Part shown: one piece after another, positions 1 to 8,576 of the stretch
Layout of the letters: the number at the start of each line of letters is the position of its first letter
Position numbering within the stretch: position 1 is the stretch's first letter
DNA from: Streptomyces roseirectus
GTDB lineage: Bacteria > Actinomycetota > Actinomycetes > Streptomycetales > Streptomycetaceae
DNA: 64,000 bases
NCBI RefSeq assembly: GCF_014489635.1
Contig: NZ_CP060828.1
Coordinates: forward strand, 9,164,001 to 9,228,000
Direction of reading: 5' to 3'
Notes under the pieces: generated by a model
The model's database searches: none
What the model was told of the DNA's origin: nothing
The model's input: only the letters and a program-made list of their open reading frames with translations
Program-made: the position numbers and the translations under genes

Positions 1-875
1 TCGTCCTTCATGCCCTCCGCAAGCAGCCGCACGATGGTCCTGTCGATGTCCTTGGCGACGGCCTCCAACCCGTCCGTCGCCGCGTCCGAGAACGGCTCCG
101 CGTGGGTCCAGTACTGCTCGAACACCTCGCACAGGAAGTGCACGACCGAGGGTTCCCGGACCACCACGGCGCCCCACCCGTCGCCCTGCTCCGGGATGAA
201 GGCGACCCGGCGGTCGAAGACGATCAGGCGCCCGAACAGCTCGTGGGCGGTGCGGTATTCGGCGCCGAGACCGGACACCAGGGCGACGTATGCCTGGCTG
301 GGGCCGTTGAACCGGGCCGTGTGGTGGTACAGCGTGCGCATCCGCACCCCCCGGGAGAGCATCTCGGTGTCCCGGGCCAGGGCCTCCTTGAGGACGCCCG
401 GCGCCCGGGTCCCGCCGGGCTGGCTGGTCAGGATCTCCTCGGTGCACTCCGCGGAGGCCCGGTTGAGGGCGGCGCGCACCTCCTGAAGACCGGGGACCAG
501 TTCGAGGCCCACGGACACCCGGCGCAGACTGTCCAGGTAGTGGCCGCGCAGGCTGGCGAACCGGTCACGTATGTGGTGCAGTTCGGCCTGCTGGTCCCGG
601 ATCGACTTCTCCAGCGAGTTCGTGACGACCGCCGCCACGAGGTCCGGATCGACCGGCCGCAGTCTGGCCGGATCGTCCACGTCCGCCTTTAACAGGCCCA
701 GTTCGGTCAGGGCGGTGACGGCCGCGTCGACCTCGTCCCGGCCCAGACCCAGTTCCCGCGCCGCACGGTCGGGGTCCAGCCGCTCGTTCCCGACGACCCA
801 TTGGTAGAGGGCCATTTCCCGGTTTCCGGGCCCCACGGACGAGCCGATTGTCCTGCTCTCATCGGCTTTGAACAT
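1..875 (-). CDS. HTH transcriptional regulator with PLD-like sensor region (3' end outside window)
   Basis: The minus-strand reading frame is open from an ATG at 873-875 to the left edge, about 291 codons, so the C-terminus is missing. Residues about 18-55 form a winged-helix/TrmB-like HTH (GNREMALYQWVV... then LDPDRAARELGLGRDEVD). A charged helical stretch follows (SLEKSIRDQQAELHHIRDRF), then a region resembling the PLD-like sensor of actinobacterial LuxR-type regulators (RGVRMRTLYHH, LIVFDRRVAFIPEQ). Proteins of this layout usually end in a LuxR HTH, which would lie outside the window; that part is inference. It diverges from a small secreted-peptide gene across 157 bases, which suggests a regulator/peptide pair. 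The family is fairly clear; the signal is unknown. Confidence 0.75.
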   Translation of the reverse strand, partial: MFKADESRTIGSSVGPGNREMALYQWVVGNERLDPDRAARELGLGRDEVDAAVTALTELGLLKADVDDPARLRPVDPDLVAAVVTNSLEKSIRDQQAELHHIRDRFASLRGHYLDSLRRVSVGLELVPGLQEVRAALNRASAECTEEILTSQPGGTRAPGVLKEALARDTEMLSRGVRMRTLYHHTARFNGPSQAYVALVSGLGAEYRTAHELFGRLIVFDRRVAFIPEQGDGWGAVVVREPSVVHFLCEVFEQYWTHAEPFSDAATDGLEAVAKDIDRTIVRLLAEGMKD

Positions 876-909
876 TTCGTCCCCTGTTCGTCTTGCTGCG
901 GGGCAGCTT

Positions 910-980
910 GGTGAGCACCTTGATCCATGGCCCGAACGTCACCGGCGGGCGAGTCTTGGAGCACCGGAAGGGGTGAGCAC
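910..980. repeat. Direct repeat GGTGAGCAC, two copies between divergent genes
   Basis: GGTGAGCAC occurs at 910-918 and again at 972-980, 62 bases apart start to start, both inside the divergent intergenic region of the HTH regulator and the small peptide gene. Direct repeats in such a position could be regulator binding sites. Nine bases repeated once could also be chance in GC-rich DNA. Confidence 0.35.
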
Positions 981-1032
981 ACCGCGGATTCCGGCTCCAG
1001 TCCCAGAAACACCAGAATGAGGAGTGTCCGGC

Positions 1033-1227
1033 ATGAAGTCCCTCAACCTTGCCGCCATCGTCGTCTCCGTCGTCGCCACCGCGGCCGTCGCTTTCGGGCC
1101 CTCCGCCGCCGCACCCGCTCCGAACGCGCCCGAAGGCCCGGCGGTCACGACGTCGGCCACGGGGACGGGTACGACGAACGGCGACAGCGGCTGGGGCCGT
1201 GTCATCCCCGACGTCGCCGACGCCTGA
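1033..1227 (+). CDS. Small secreted peptide, 64 aa, DSGWG motif near C-terminus
   Basis: The ATG at 1033 follows a strong GAGGAG ribosome site at 1019-1024 with 8-base spacing; an upstream in-frame GTG at 1024 overlaps that site and is less likely. The protein starts with a short basic end and a hydrophobic core (LAAIVVSVVATAAVAF) followed by Ala-rich SAAAPA, a typical Sec signal peptide. The remaining roughly 40 residues are Pro/Ala/Thr/Gly-rich and end with NGDSGWGRVIPDVADA. It has no Cys and no recognised domain. It diverges from the HTH/PLD-like regulator, so it may be the precursor of an extracellular signal read by that regulator; this is inference from position and size. It could also be an uninformative secreted hypothetical. 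Confidence 0.65.
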   Translation: MKSLNLAAIVVSVVATAAVAFGPSAAAPAPNAPEGPAVTTSATGTGTTNGDSGWGRVIPDVADA

Positions 1228-1448
1228 TCCGGTTGCGCGCACTTCGTCGCGGCCCGGTCGGCCGGTCACCGTTCGGCATGAAGTCTCACCGCGTCGCATA
1301 TCGAACACGCGTCGCACCTTAGCCCGAACCTCCGTACGACTGCCGGAGGCGCGAGGGGAGCGGCGACCGTGACCGGTGACCGAACCCCGGGGGTGTGACC
1401 CCCTTCCCGCAAGGCGTTCAACCCCACTACCCCACGAAAGGCACGCTC

Positions 1449-1691
1449 GTGAGCTTGACCGCCGGCGACGTACTCGACCTGCTGAGTACGCGCGAGATCG
1501 AGGTGCTGGGCCACCTCGCAGAAGGACACACCTACTCCTCCATCGCGCGGCGCATGCACCTCAGCCCGCACACCGTCGACACGTATCTGCGCAGGATCAA
1601 GGGAAAGGCGGGGGTCAGCAACCGGGCGCACCTGATGATCCTGGCGCTCCAGATCACCCGGCTCGACGAACCGTGGCTGAAGAGAACCTGA
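1449..1691 (+). CDS. Stand-alone LuxR-type (GerE) DNA-binding protein, 80 aa
   Basis: GTG at 1449 is preceded by GAAAGG about 7 bases upstream. Nearly the whole protein is a LuxR C-terminal HTH: LSTREIEVLGHLAEGHTYSSIARRM, then the recognition helix region SPHTVDTYLRRIKGKAGV. No receiver or ligand-binding domain precedes it, so it resembles GerE-like single-domain regulators. An earlier in-frame start (1395) would add 18 residues without structure. It lies 220 bases downstream of the secreted peptide gene in the same orientation and may belong to the same regulatory group. The DNA-binding assignment is firm; the target is unknown. Confidence 0.75.
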   Translation: MSLTAGDVLDLLSTREIEVLGHLAEGHTYSSIARRMHLSPHTVDTYLRRIKGKAGVSNRAHLMILALQITRLDEPWLKRT

Positions 1692-1930
1692 CGGCCCGTG
1701 CGCCGGCCGGCACACTCCGCCGACCCGTCACCGCACCGGGTGCGGCCACACCGCCGTGGCCGTCCTGGCAGGACAGCAGGTACGCCGGCGCGGCGGTGGT
1801 GACGAGGCGGTGCCGGTCGGCCCAGCGCTCGGCGGGATCGAGCGCGGTCCCGGCCCGCCAGTCGACGAAGGCGGGGTCCGGCTTCATGCAGGCGTCGCGC
1901 ATCTCCAGGTGGACGGCCGGACTCCGGCAG

Positions 1931-2362
1931 TCACGGAACAGTTGGGACCGCTCGGCCGGATGTCCTCGGTTCGTCGGGGGTGGCGTCCGTGTCCGGCGGG
2001 CACTGCGCCGGTGACGACGCCGTGTACTGGACGGCGAGGCCGATCAGCTCGTCGAGGCGTTCGCGTGCCCGGGTCAAGTCGTGGATCCGGGCCTGGATGC
2101 GGTCCCGCTCGTCCGTGAGCCGTCGCGTCATCTCCGGTGTCGCGACCAGGGTGTCCAGGAACGGCAGGAGGCGCAGGATCGCCTTGCTGGGCAGCCCGGC
2201 CGAGTAGAGGAGCTGGATGAACCTCACCCGCTCGACGTCGGACTCGGAATACTGCCGCTGGTCCCCGGGGCCGCGGGCGGCGACGACGAGTCCTTGCTCC
2301 TCGTAGTAGCGCAGCGCGCGAACGCTGACCCCCGCGCGTTCGGCGGCCTTCCCGATGCGCAT
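1931..2362 (-). CDS. MerR-family regulator, 143 aa
   Basis: The ATG at 2362 gives a classic MerR start: MRIGKAAERAGVSVRALRYY then EEQGLV and QRQYSESDVERVRFIQLL. A dimerisation coiled-coil follows (TDERDRIQARIHDLTRARERLDELIGL). No conserved metal-binding Cys cluster is visible; the single Cys near the C-terminus sits in a disordered tail. It diverges from an SDR gene, and the 63 bases between them hold a perfect inverted repeat inside a 20-bp-spaced promoter, the hallmark of MerR control. The likely role is activation of the SDR gene and autoregulation. The reading frame can be extended upstream on paper, but that part is antisense to the SDR gene and is rejected. Confidence 0.9.
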   Translation of the reverse strand: MRIGKAAERAGVSVRALRYYEEQGLVVAARGPGDQRQYSESDVERVRFIQLLYSAGLPSKAILRLLPFLDTLVATPEMTRRLTDERDRIQARIHDLTRARERLDELIGLAVQYTASSPAQCPPDTDATPDEPRTSGRAVPTVP

Positions 2363-2387
2363 CGTGTCTCCTGACCGGTCCCGACCC

Positions 2388-2419
2388 TTGAACCTCACGC
2401 CGACGTGAGGTTCTAGCGT
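2388..2419 (+). promoter_or_regulatory. MerR-type operator/promoter with 20-bp spacer
   Basis: A -35-like TTGAAC (2388-2393) and a -10-like TAGCGT (2414-2419) are separated by 20 bp, longer than the usual 17. The spacer contains the perfect inverted repeat AACCTCACG-CCGA-CGTGAGGTT (2391-2412). This is the geometry that MerR proteins activate by untwisting DNA. The SDR start codon lies at 2426, about 7 bases after the -10, so the transcript is predicted to be leaderless. Confidence 0.85.
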
Positions 2420-2425
2420 ACGCGC

Positions 2426-3133
2426 ATGGACATCAGCGGAGCCACAGCGCTCGTCACCGGAGCCAACCGCGGCATCGGCCGCCACCTCGCGGCCCAGCTC
2501 GTCGAGCGTGGCGCGAAGGTCTACGCGACCGCTCGCCGACCGGAAACCATCGACCTCGACGGCGTGGAGGTCCTTCCCCTCGACATCACCGACCCCGACG
2601 CCGTCGCAGCCGCCGCCCACGCGGCCGGCGACGTCGACCTGCTCGTCAACAACGCCGGCATCGGGGGCGGAGCCCTGCTCGGCGACCTCGACGGTGTCCG
2701 CGCCACGATGGACGTGAACTTCTGGGGCACCTTGTCCGTGGTCCGGGCCCTCGCCCCGGTCCTGGCGAGGAACGGCGCAGGCGCCGTCCTGAACATCGCC
2801 TCCTCGGCGTCCTGGTTCGTCTTCCCCGGCAGCAGCGCCTACGCGGTCTCCAAGGCCGCTGTCTGGAGCATGGGCAACGCGCTGCGCCAGGAACTGGCCG
2901 GGCAGGGGACCCTCGTCACCTCGGTACACCTCGGGGCGGCCGACACCGACATGATGAAGGGCCACGACGTCCCCAAGACGGCCCCGGCCGACGTCGCGCG
3001 CGCCGCCCTCGACGGTGTCGCGGCCGGCGCGTTCGAGGTCGTCGTCGACGAGTTCACCGCCATGGTCAAAGCGTCGCTGAGCAAGGACCCGAGGGAATTC
3101 GACCGGCGGTTCCAGCAGTTCCTCAACTCCTGA
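2426..3133 (+). CDS. SDR-family oxidoreductase, 235 aa
   Basis: This is a short-chain dehydrogenase/reductase with the N-terminal nucleotide-binding motif TGANRGIGRHL (about residues 11-21), the NNAG motif (LVNNAGIGGG), catalytic Ser in NIASSASW and catalytic Tyr/Lys in YAVSKAAV. Length is normal for classical SDRs. It has no ribosome site, because the ATG sits almost at the predicted transcription start. The divergent MerR regulator and its operator suggest induction by a small electrophile or drug-like ligand. The substrate cannot be told from sequence. Confidence 0.9.
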   Translation: MDISGATALVTGANRGIGRHLAAQLVERGAKVYATARRPETIDLDGVEVLPLDITDPDAVAAAAHAAGDVDLLVNNAGIGGGALLGDLDGVRATMDVNFWGTLSVVRALAPVLARNGAGAVLNIASSASWFVFPGSSAYAVSKAAVWSMGNALRQELAGQGTLVTSVHLGAADTDMMKGHDVPKTAPADVARAALDGVAAGAFEVVVDEFTAMVKASLSKDPREFDRRFQQFLNS

Positions 3134-3275
3134 GCCGCGCCCGCAACGCCTGCCCATTCACCCCGGCCCGGCGACTCGGCGCTCCTGCTGACCGTCGGCA
3201 CCGGCCTCCAGCTCGGCCGCGTCGCCCATGCGGGTCGCTCACCGGGGCGTTGCTCCGACGACCAGGACGGGTGCC

Positions 3276-3884
3276 TCAGCCGGTGAACCCCGGCACCACC
3301 AGACCGGACTCGTACGCGATCACCACGGCGTGGGTGCGGTTGTGCGCGCCGAGCTTGGTCAGCACGTTCCCGACGTGGGTCTTCGTCGTCTCCAGGCTCA
3401 CCGTGAGCGAGTCCGCGATCTGCGGGTTGGACAGGCCGGTGGCCATCAGCCGCAGCACTTCCTCCTCGCGCCCGGTCAGCGCCGCTCTCGGCAGGGCCTC
3501 GGCGGAACCCAGCGGGCGGGCGGCGACCATGCGGCGCAGTGCGGCCGGGAAGAGGATCGCCTCCCCGGCCGCCACCACCCGTACCGCCTCCGCGATCTGC
3601 CGGACCGGCAGTCTCTTGAGGACGAAGCCGCTGGCTCCGGCGCTGAGGGCGGCGGTGACGTGACCGTCGTTCTCGAAGGTGGTGATCACCACGACTTTCG
3701 GCGGCCGGGCCGACTCGGCCAGCAGTTCCCGGGTGGCGTCGATCCCGCCCCGGCGCGGCATCCGGACGTCCATCAGGACCACGTCCGGCCGCGGTCGCCG
3801 CGCCTGAGCGACCGCCTCACGGCCGTCGGCGGCCTCGCCGAGGACCGTGATCCCGGGCTGCCGACCGCACCGTGCGGTGTACAC
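3276..3884 (-). pseudogene. NarL/LuxR-type response regulator, 5'-truncated
   Basis: The frame carries most of a receiver domain (phospho-acceptor Asp in DVVLMDVRMP, Thr in VVITTFEND, Lys in GFVLKRLP) and a complete LuxR HTH (LTGREEEVLRLMATGLSNPQIA). The N-terminal 20-25 residues with the acidic pair of the receiver are missing; the frame starts abruptly from a GTG codon with MYTARCGRQPGITV. Without those acidic residues the domain should not bind Mg2+ or be phosphorylated. No partner kinase is in the window. The lost end lies against the stop codon of the polyketide synthase gene (3906), so the truncation probably marks the insertion or deletion edge of that locus. Confidence 0.75.
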
Positions 3885-3905
3885 GGCGCACGAGTGGTAC
3901 CGGGT

Positions 3906-6900
3906 TCACGTGGTGCCGGCACTTCTCGTGGTGCGCAGCGAGGCCCCTTCGAAGCCGGTGACGCGGAGCAGGAGGGTGCCGTCGGGGGCGAGGGCTGTGT
4001 AGGTGTCCTCGGCGGGGGAGTGGTGGGTCGTGATGCCGTGGGGGTAGGCGATGCTGAGGGTGTGGTCGTTGGCTGGTACGGGGAGGTCGATGCGGGCGAT
4101 GCGACGCGGGGCGACGACGTCGCGCCGCTGCTCGGCGTCGGGAACCAGGGTGCGGGTGCGGAGAGTCGCGCACAACAGCAGGGCGGGAAGCGGGAGTCGG
4201 CGCAAGACAGGGTGGTCTTCGTACGCCGTTCCCGGTGGGCGCCACAGCGCGGTGGGGCCGGTGGGGGTGTTCCGCCAGCGGCGGGTGTTGGCGAACAGGC
4301 CCGTGAGATGCACCGGTGAGTCCGCGAAGTAGTAGGGGTCGGGCGGGAGGGGCGTAGCGGTCTCGGTGGGGTGCCGGGGCGTCTGCCGGTGTGTGGCGGG
4401 TGCTTGCGTGAACGCGACGCGGACGGTGAAGTGGCGGCGCCGGGGCAGGACATGGCCGCGCAGCCGGGTCGTGCCGTGGAGTTCGACGAGGACGGTGTCG
4501 TCGTCGGGGTCCTGGCCCGGGTGGGCGGTGAGGGTGTAGCGGCGGGTTGCCCGGGTGGTGGAGGGACGTACGAACACCTCGAAGGACGCGTCCAGGAGCG
4601 CGGTGGGCGCGCACCCGGGGCGCAGCGCGAGCGCGGCTTCCACGGCGGCGGCCAGGAGGAAGGTCCCGGGCACGGTGGGTTCGCCATGGACGGTGTGGTG
4701 GACCAGGTAGGTGTGATGGTCGGGGGCGAGATCGATGTCCCAGGTGGCGCAACCGTCGCCGGGGCGGCGAGGGGTCGAGGTGAGGAAGGCCCCGCTTCGT
4801 GGGGTGTCCGGTTGCCCGGGATCGAGCGTGCGACGCCACTGCGGTGAGGGGTCGTCGTCCAGCAGGCCGGGCTGCTCGGTGCGCATCAGGTCTCGTTCGC
4901 GCGCGCCGAGGTAGACCCCGGAGGGCGTGGGGTGCGGGGCGAGTGCGGCGAGGAAGTGGGCGATGCCCTCCGTGTCGCTGATCCCGGTGAGGCGCCCACC
5001 GTCGACGATCTGGCCGATGAGTGCGGGACGGGACGCGAAGTACCCGCTGTCCCGCCACAGGGGGAAGCCGAGGGTGATCTCCCGGACGGTGGACAGGTGG
5101 TGGGGGACGGCGGACAGGTAGGCGTTGGCCGGGCCGTAGTCGATCTCTCCGCGCAAGGGCTGGACGGCGGCGACCGAGGCGATGTTGCACCACAGGCGCG
5201 GGTCGAGGTCTGCGAACGCCGTGCGCAGATGGTGGTATCCGAGGATCTTCACATCCCGTACGAGGCGGAAGTCGGCCGGCGCCTTGCGGTCCAGCGGCGC
5301 GGTGCGGCTGCGGGTCGCGGCATGCAGGAAGAGGTCGATGCCGGCGTGCCGGGCGGCCACCTCGCGTGCGGCCGCGGCGCAGGCGTCCGCGTCGGTGATG
5401 TCGCAGGGGAGGTAGTGGACGCGGGCCTCGCCGAAAGCGTCACGCAGACGGTCCAGGTGCCGCGCGGCGCGGCGCCCGGCGAGCAGACGGTCCGCGTATC
5501 GGGCCGCTTCGCGGACACCGCCGGTGCCGACGCGCAGCGCGCGGGCGATGAACGCGGCCCGCAGGGACGGGAGTTCGGCCTCCGTGGCAGTGAGAAGTTC
5601 GGCGGGCAGCGCGCTGACGTCTGTCGTGCCCAGCAACCAGACGTCGGGGGGCGTGGGTCCGGTGGCGAGGGCGGTGAGCAGGGCAGTGGTCACGCCCCCG
5701 GTGCCGCCGCTGGCCACCACTGCCGACAGCGGCGGCAGCGGGCCGGGGGCCGGAAGTGGTGCGGGCACCAGACGGCGGCGGTGCCGTTGCCCTTGGACGT
5801 ACCAGACGGCTCGGGCGGCGTCGGCGCTGTGCCACTCCCGGGCGAGACGGTCGAGTCCGTCCTCGACCGTGGTGTCACAGACCACGACGCGTACGGGCAG
5901 ACCGGGGTGGTCGGCCAGCAGTGCCGGATCGAGAGCGGTGAGCAGGGCCGCGTGCGGATGATCGGGCGGGCAGAGGGCCAACGCGCCCAAGGATCCCGAG
6001 AGCCGGCGCCGCAGGCCGTGGCGGAGAGCCTGGAAGAGGACTTCGTGCAGTGTGCTGTTCCCCGCGCTCGGGCGGCTCGGCCAGGCGGCGCCGGGACGGC
6101 TGATCACGCGGACATGCCCGGCTGCCTGTTCGACAGCCCGTTCCAGGTCTTGCGCCGTGCCGGGGCGCAGGGAGCGGGGCGCGTCCGGGGCCGTGCACAG
6201 CACCGTCCAGCCGTGGGGAGGAGCGGGGCGGGTCAGGTCGGTGGCGGTCGGTGTGTGGTCGGTCAGGATCAGGGTGTTTCGTGGCGGCGCCGGGCGCGGC
6301 GGAGCCGTGTCCTGCCAGGGGGCGGGGCGCAGGGTGCTGGTGTGGCGAACGGTGAGCGGCGCGGTGGCCGGCGGCTTGAGCGGGGGCGCGCCCGGCAGGC
6401 GCACGGTCGGCGGTTCGCCAGGGGCGGTGGACAGGGAGGCCAGCAGTCGTACGGCATCGCGCGCGGCATGGAACTCCCCGGCTGGGCCCGCGCTGTCATC
6501 GCCGATCGGTGCCGGTGCGGCGAGCCGGGCGGTGACCGGCCAGCCGTGCTCGCGGGCGGTCGTCGCGCGGGCGAGCGCGAGCAGGAAGGCCCCCTGGCGC
6601 GGGACGGCGGCCGCGGCCGCCGCGGTGCGGGAGGGATGCAGGGCCCCGGCGTCGACGGCGAGGACCAGGGCGAGCCGGAGCTCACCTGTGGCCAGGTAGT
6701 GCGCTGCCACGGAGAACGCCGTGGCGGCCGAAGTGGTCCCCGTGTCCACGCAGATGCTGCCGCCGTGCAGGTCGTACCGGGCCGCGAGCCGGGAAGGGAT
6801 GACGTTGGGCAGGACGCCGGGCATGGCGTCGGGCCCGGCCCGCGGAGTACGGGCGCGCACCTCGTCGAGCAGGTCGTCCAGGGCGGTGCTCGCGGACGGG

Positions 6901-8576
6901 TGGGCGCGCAGCGCGTTGCCGAGCAGGTCGGCGTGGCAGCGCAGAGCGTAGTCGCGCAGGGCGACGGGCACTCCGCTGTGCGCGGCGATCACTCCTGTGC
7001 GTTCCCGGACGTCGGCCCACGGTTCGCCATGTTCGGCGGTGAAGCGGTGGGCGACCTCCAGAGCCAGGGTCTGGGCACGGTCCACGGCCCGCACGGTCGG
7101 GGCGGGCAGGGCCACGGTGGCGAAATCGGGTACCTCGTCGCCGAACTCGGCGTCGGGCGCGGGTCCTTGTCCGGCCAGCCAGGATCGTACGGACTCGGTG
7201 TCGGGTGCCCCCGGCAGTCGGGCCGACCAGGCGAGCAGCACCAGATCGTCGGGGAGCGCGGACGAAGGCCACGTGACGGGAGCCGGCGCAGGGGCCGTGG
7301 GCGCGGGGTCGGCCACGAGGAGATGCCCGTTGGTCCCCCCGAACCCGAACGCGGACACGCCTGCGACACGAGGACGCGACGCGTTGCGGGGCCATGGCCG
7401 CGGCGTATCGGGCACCCGCAGCCGCCCGAGCGGCCGCGCGGGCTCGTCGAAGTGCTGCTGGGCCGGGATCGCACCCCTGTCCAGAGCGAGCAGCACATGA
7501 ACGACCGAGGCCGCCCCGGCCGCCCAACCAGCGTGTCCCACAAGGGACTTGGTAGCGGTGCACGCCCAGCCCGCGGCGGGTGACTCCGCGCTCAGAGCGC
7601 TGATCTCGGCGCCGTCCCCGGCCCGCGTCCCGGTGGCGTGGGCGACGACCCAATCGACGGCGTCCGGCGTGAGGCCCCGCTCCTGGCGCGCGCGACGCAC
7701 GGCACGGGCCTGGCCGTGCGGGTTGGGCGCGGCCATGGAGCGGCCCCGCCCGTCGCCGGCCCCGCCGAACCCCGCCAGGACACCGAGGACCCGATCCCCG
7801 TCGGCCCGCGCGCGGGCCAGTGTCTTGACCGCGAGCAGCACGGCCGCGTCGCTGAACAAGGTGCCGTCGGCCGCCGCGTCCAGCGCCCGCAGCCGCCCGG
7901 TGGCGGACAGGCCGCCGATCGCCGAGAACAGCACCGACATGGTGGGCTCCAGGACCGACACCCCGCCGCACAGGGCGAGTTCGGACTGCCCGGTGCGCAG
8001 TTGCTTGGCGGCGAGATCGATGGCGTAGAGGGAGGAGGAGCAGGCGGTGTCGACGGTCCAGACGGTCGGCTCGGCGGAAAGGACAGGCGCGAGTGCCGCC
8101 CGTACGGCGTCGGGCGCTTCCAGGCATCCGGTACGTGCGTACGGCAGCACCTCCGCCAGCAGGCGACGCACCTCGGCCTCCTGGCCGGGCAGACGTCGGG
8201 CGACGCTGTCGAGCAGCACACTCTGCATGAGTGCCTGGCTGCCGCCCGGCCAGGCGCCGACGACACAGGACACGCGGGTCGCTCCCTCCACCCGTACACC
8301 GGCGGTCGCCTGCCGGGCGCAGTCACGCAGCCAGACGACTTCCAGAGGCTCGTCGCGTGCGGGCGGCACGCTGTCGTGGATGAAGCCCGCGACCCGGCTG
8401 TAGGTGCGGTCGGCTGTCCGGCGATCGGGGGAGTGGAAGTCGGCGAGGCGGTAGCGCGCGCCGGGTTCGCTGAAGGCGTCATGGGGACGGTTGAGCAGTT
8501 CCCAGAACGCCGACGTGTCCCGCGCGCCGGGCAGCCGCACCCCCATGCCGACGACGGCGATCGACCGCGCTGTCAC
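3906..8576 (-). CDS. Iterative type I polyketide synthase subunit, KS-KS0-KR-DH, 1556 aa
   Basis: The start is a GTG at 8576 whose GTGA overlaps the stop of the upstream AT-ACP gene, so the two are translationally coupled. Residues 1-420 are a complete ketosynthase: active Cys179 in DTACSSS, His313 in HATGT, His348 in KSLVGHAG. Residues about 440-780 form a second KS-like domain in which the active Cys position is Thr614 (CVDTGTTSA), so it should be non-condensing, like a chain-length factor. A ketoreductase follows (Rossmann loop ASGGTGGVT, then NIASVAAVQP and YGPANAYLS). A C-terminal hotdog dehydratase carries HTVHGEPTVPG, matching HxxxGxxxxP. No AT, ACP, ER, thioesterase or phosphopantetheinyl transferase is present. 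The order recalls PUFA, enediyne and heterocyst-glycolipid synthases, with the domains redistributed. A reduced/dehydrated polyene or fatty chain is a reasonable guess. Confidence 0.85.
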   Translation of the reverse strand: MTARSIAVVGMGVRLPGARDTSAFWELLNRPHDAFSEPGARYRLADFHSPDRRTADRTYSRVAGFIHDSVPPARDEPLEVVWLRDCARQATAGVRVEGATRVSCVVGAWPGGSQALMQSVLLDSVARRLPGQEAEVRRLLAEVLPYARTGCLEAPDAVRAALAPVLSAEPTVWTVDTACSSSLYAIDLAAKQLRTGQSELALCGGVSVLEPTMSVLFSAIGGLSATGRLRALDAAADGTLFSDAAVLLAVKTLARARADGDRVLGVLAGFGGAGDGRGRSMAAPNPHGQARAVRRARQERGLTPDAVDWVVAHATGTRAGDGAEISALSAESPAAGWACTATKSLVGHAGWAAGAASVVHVLLALDRGAIPAQQHFDEPARPLGRLRVPDTPRPWPRNASRPRVAGVSAFGFGGTNGHLLVADPAPTAPAPAPVTWPSSALPDDLVLLAWSARLPGAPDTESVRSWLAGQGPAPDAEFGDEVPDFATVALPAPTVRAVDRAQTLALEVAHRFTAEHGEPWADVRERTGVIAAHSGVPVALRDYALRCHADLLGNALRAHPSASTALDDLLDEVRARTPRAGPDAMPGVLPNVIPSRLAARYDLHGGSICVDTGTTSAATAFSVAAHYLATGELRLALVLAVDAGALHPSRTAAAAAAVPRQGAFLLALARATTAREHGWPVTARLAAPAPIGDDSAGPAGEFHAARDAVRLLASLSTAPGEPPTVRLPGAPPLKPPATAPLTVRHTSTLRPAPWQDTAPPRPAPPRNTLILTDHTPTATDLTRPAPPHGWTVLCTAPDAPRSLRPGTAQDLERAVEQAAGHVRVISRPGAAWPSRPSAGNSTLHEVLFQALRHGLRRRLSGSLGALALCPPDHPHAALLTALDPALLADHPGLPVRVVVCDTTVEDGLDRLAREWHSADAARAVWYVQGQRHRRRLVPAPLPAPGPLPPLSAVVASGGTGGVTTALLTALATGPTPPDVWLLGTTDVSALPAELLTATEAELPSLRAAFIARALRVGTGGVREAARYADRLLAGRRAARHLDRLRDAFGEARVHYLPCDITDADACAAAAREVAARHAGIDLFLHAATRSRTAPLDRKAPADFRLVRDVKILGYHHLRTAFADLDPRLWCNIASVAAVQPLRGEIDYGPANAYLSAVPHHLSTVREITLGFPLWRDSGYFASRPALIGQIVDGGRLTGISDTEGIAHFLAALAPHPTPSGVYLGARERDLMRTEQPGLLDDDPSPQWRRTLDPGQPDTPRSGAFLTSTPRRPGDGCATWDIDLAPDHHTYLVHHTVHGEPTVPGTFLLAAAVEAALALRPGCAPTALLDASFEVFVRPSTTRATRRYTLTAHPGQDPDDDTVLVELHGTTRLRGHVLPRRRHFTVRVAFTQAPATHRQTPRHPTETATPLPPDPYYFADSPVHLTGLFANTRRWRNTPTGPTALWRPPGTAYEDHPVLRRLPLPALLLCATLRTRTLVPDAEQRRDVVAPRRIARIDLPVPANDHTLSIAYPHGITTHHSPAEDTYTALAPDGTLLLRVTGFEGASLRTTRSAGTT

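Noticed and set aside
1692..1930. Minus-strand frame (MRDACMKPDPAFVDW...) before the MerR gene.
   Set aside because: It is short, with no ribosome site and no recognised family; its composition is not clearly coding, so it was not listed as a gene.
4932..7583. Long plus-strand open frame of about 880 codons opposite the PKS gene.
   Set aside because: Its translation is Gly/Arg/Gln-rich with no domain; it is the antisense shadow of the KS-KR coding frame typical of GC-rich DNA.
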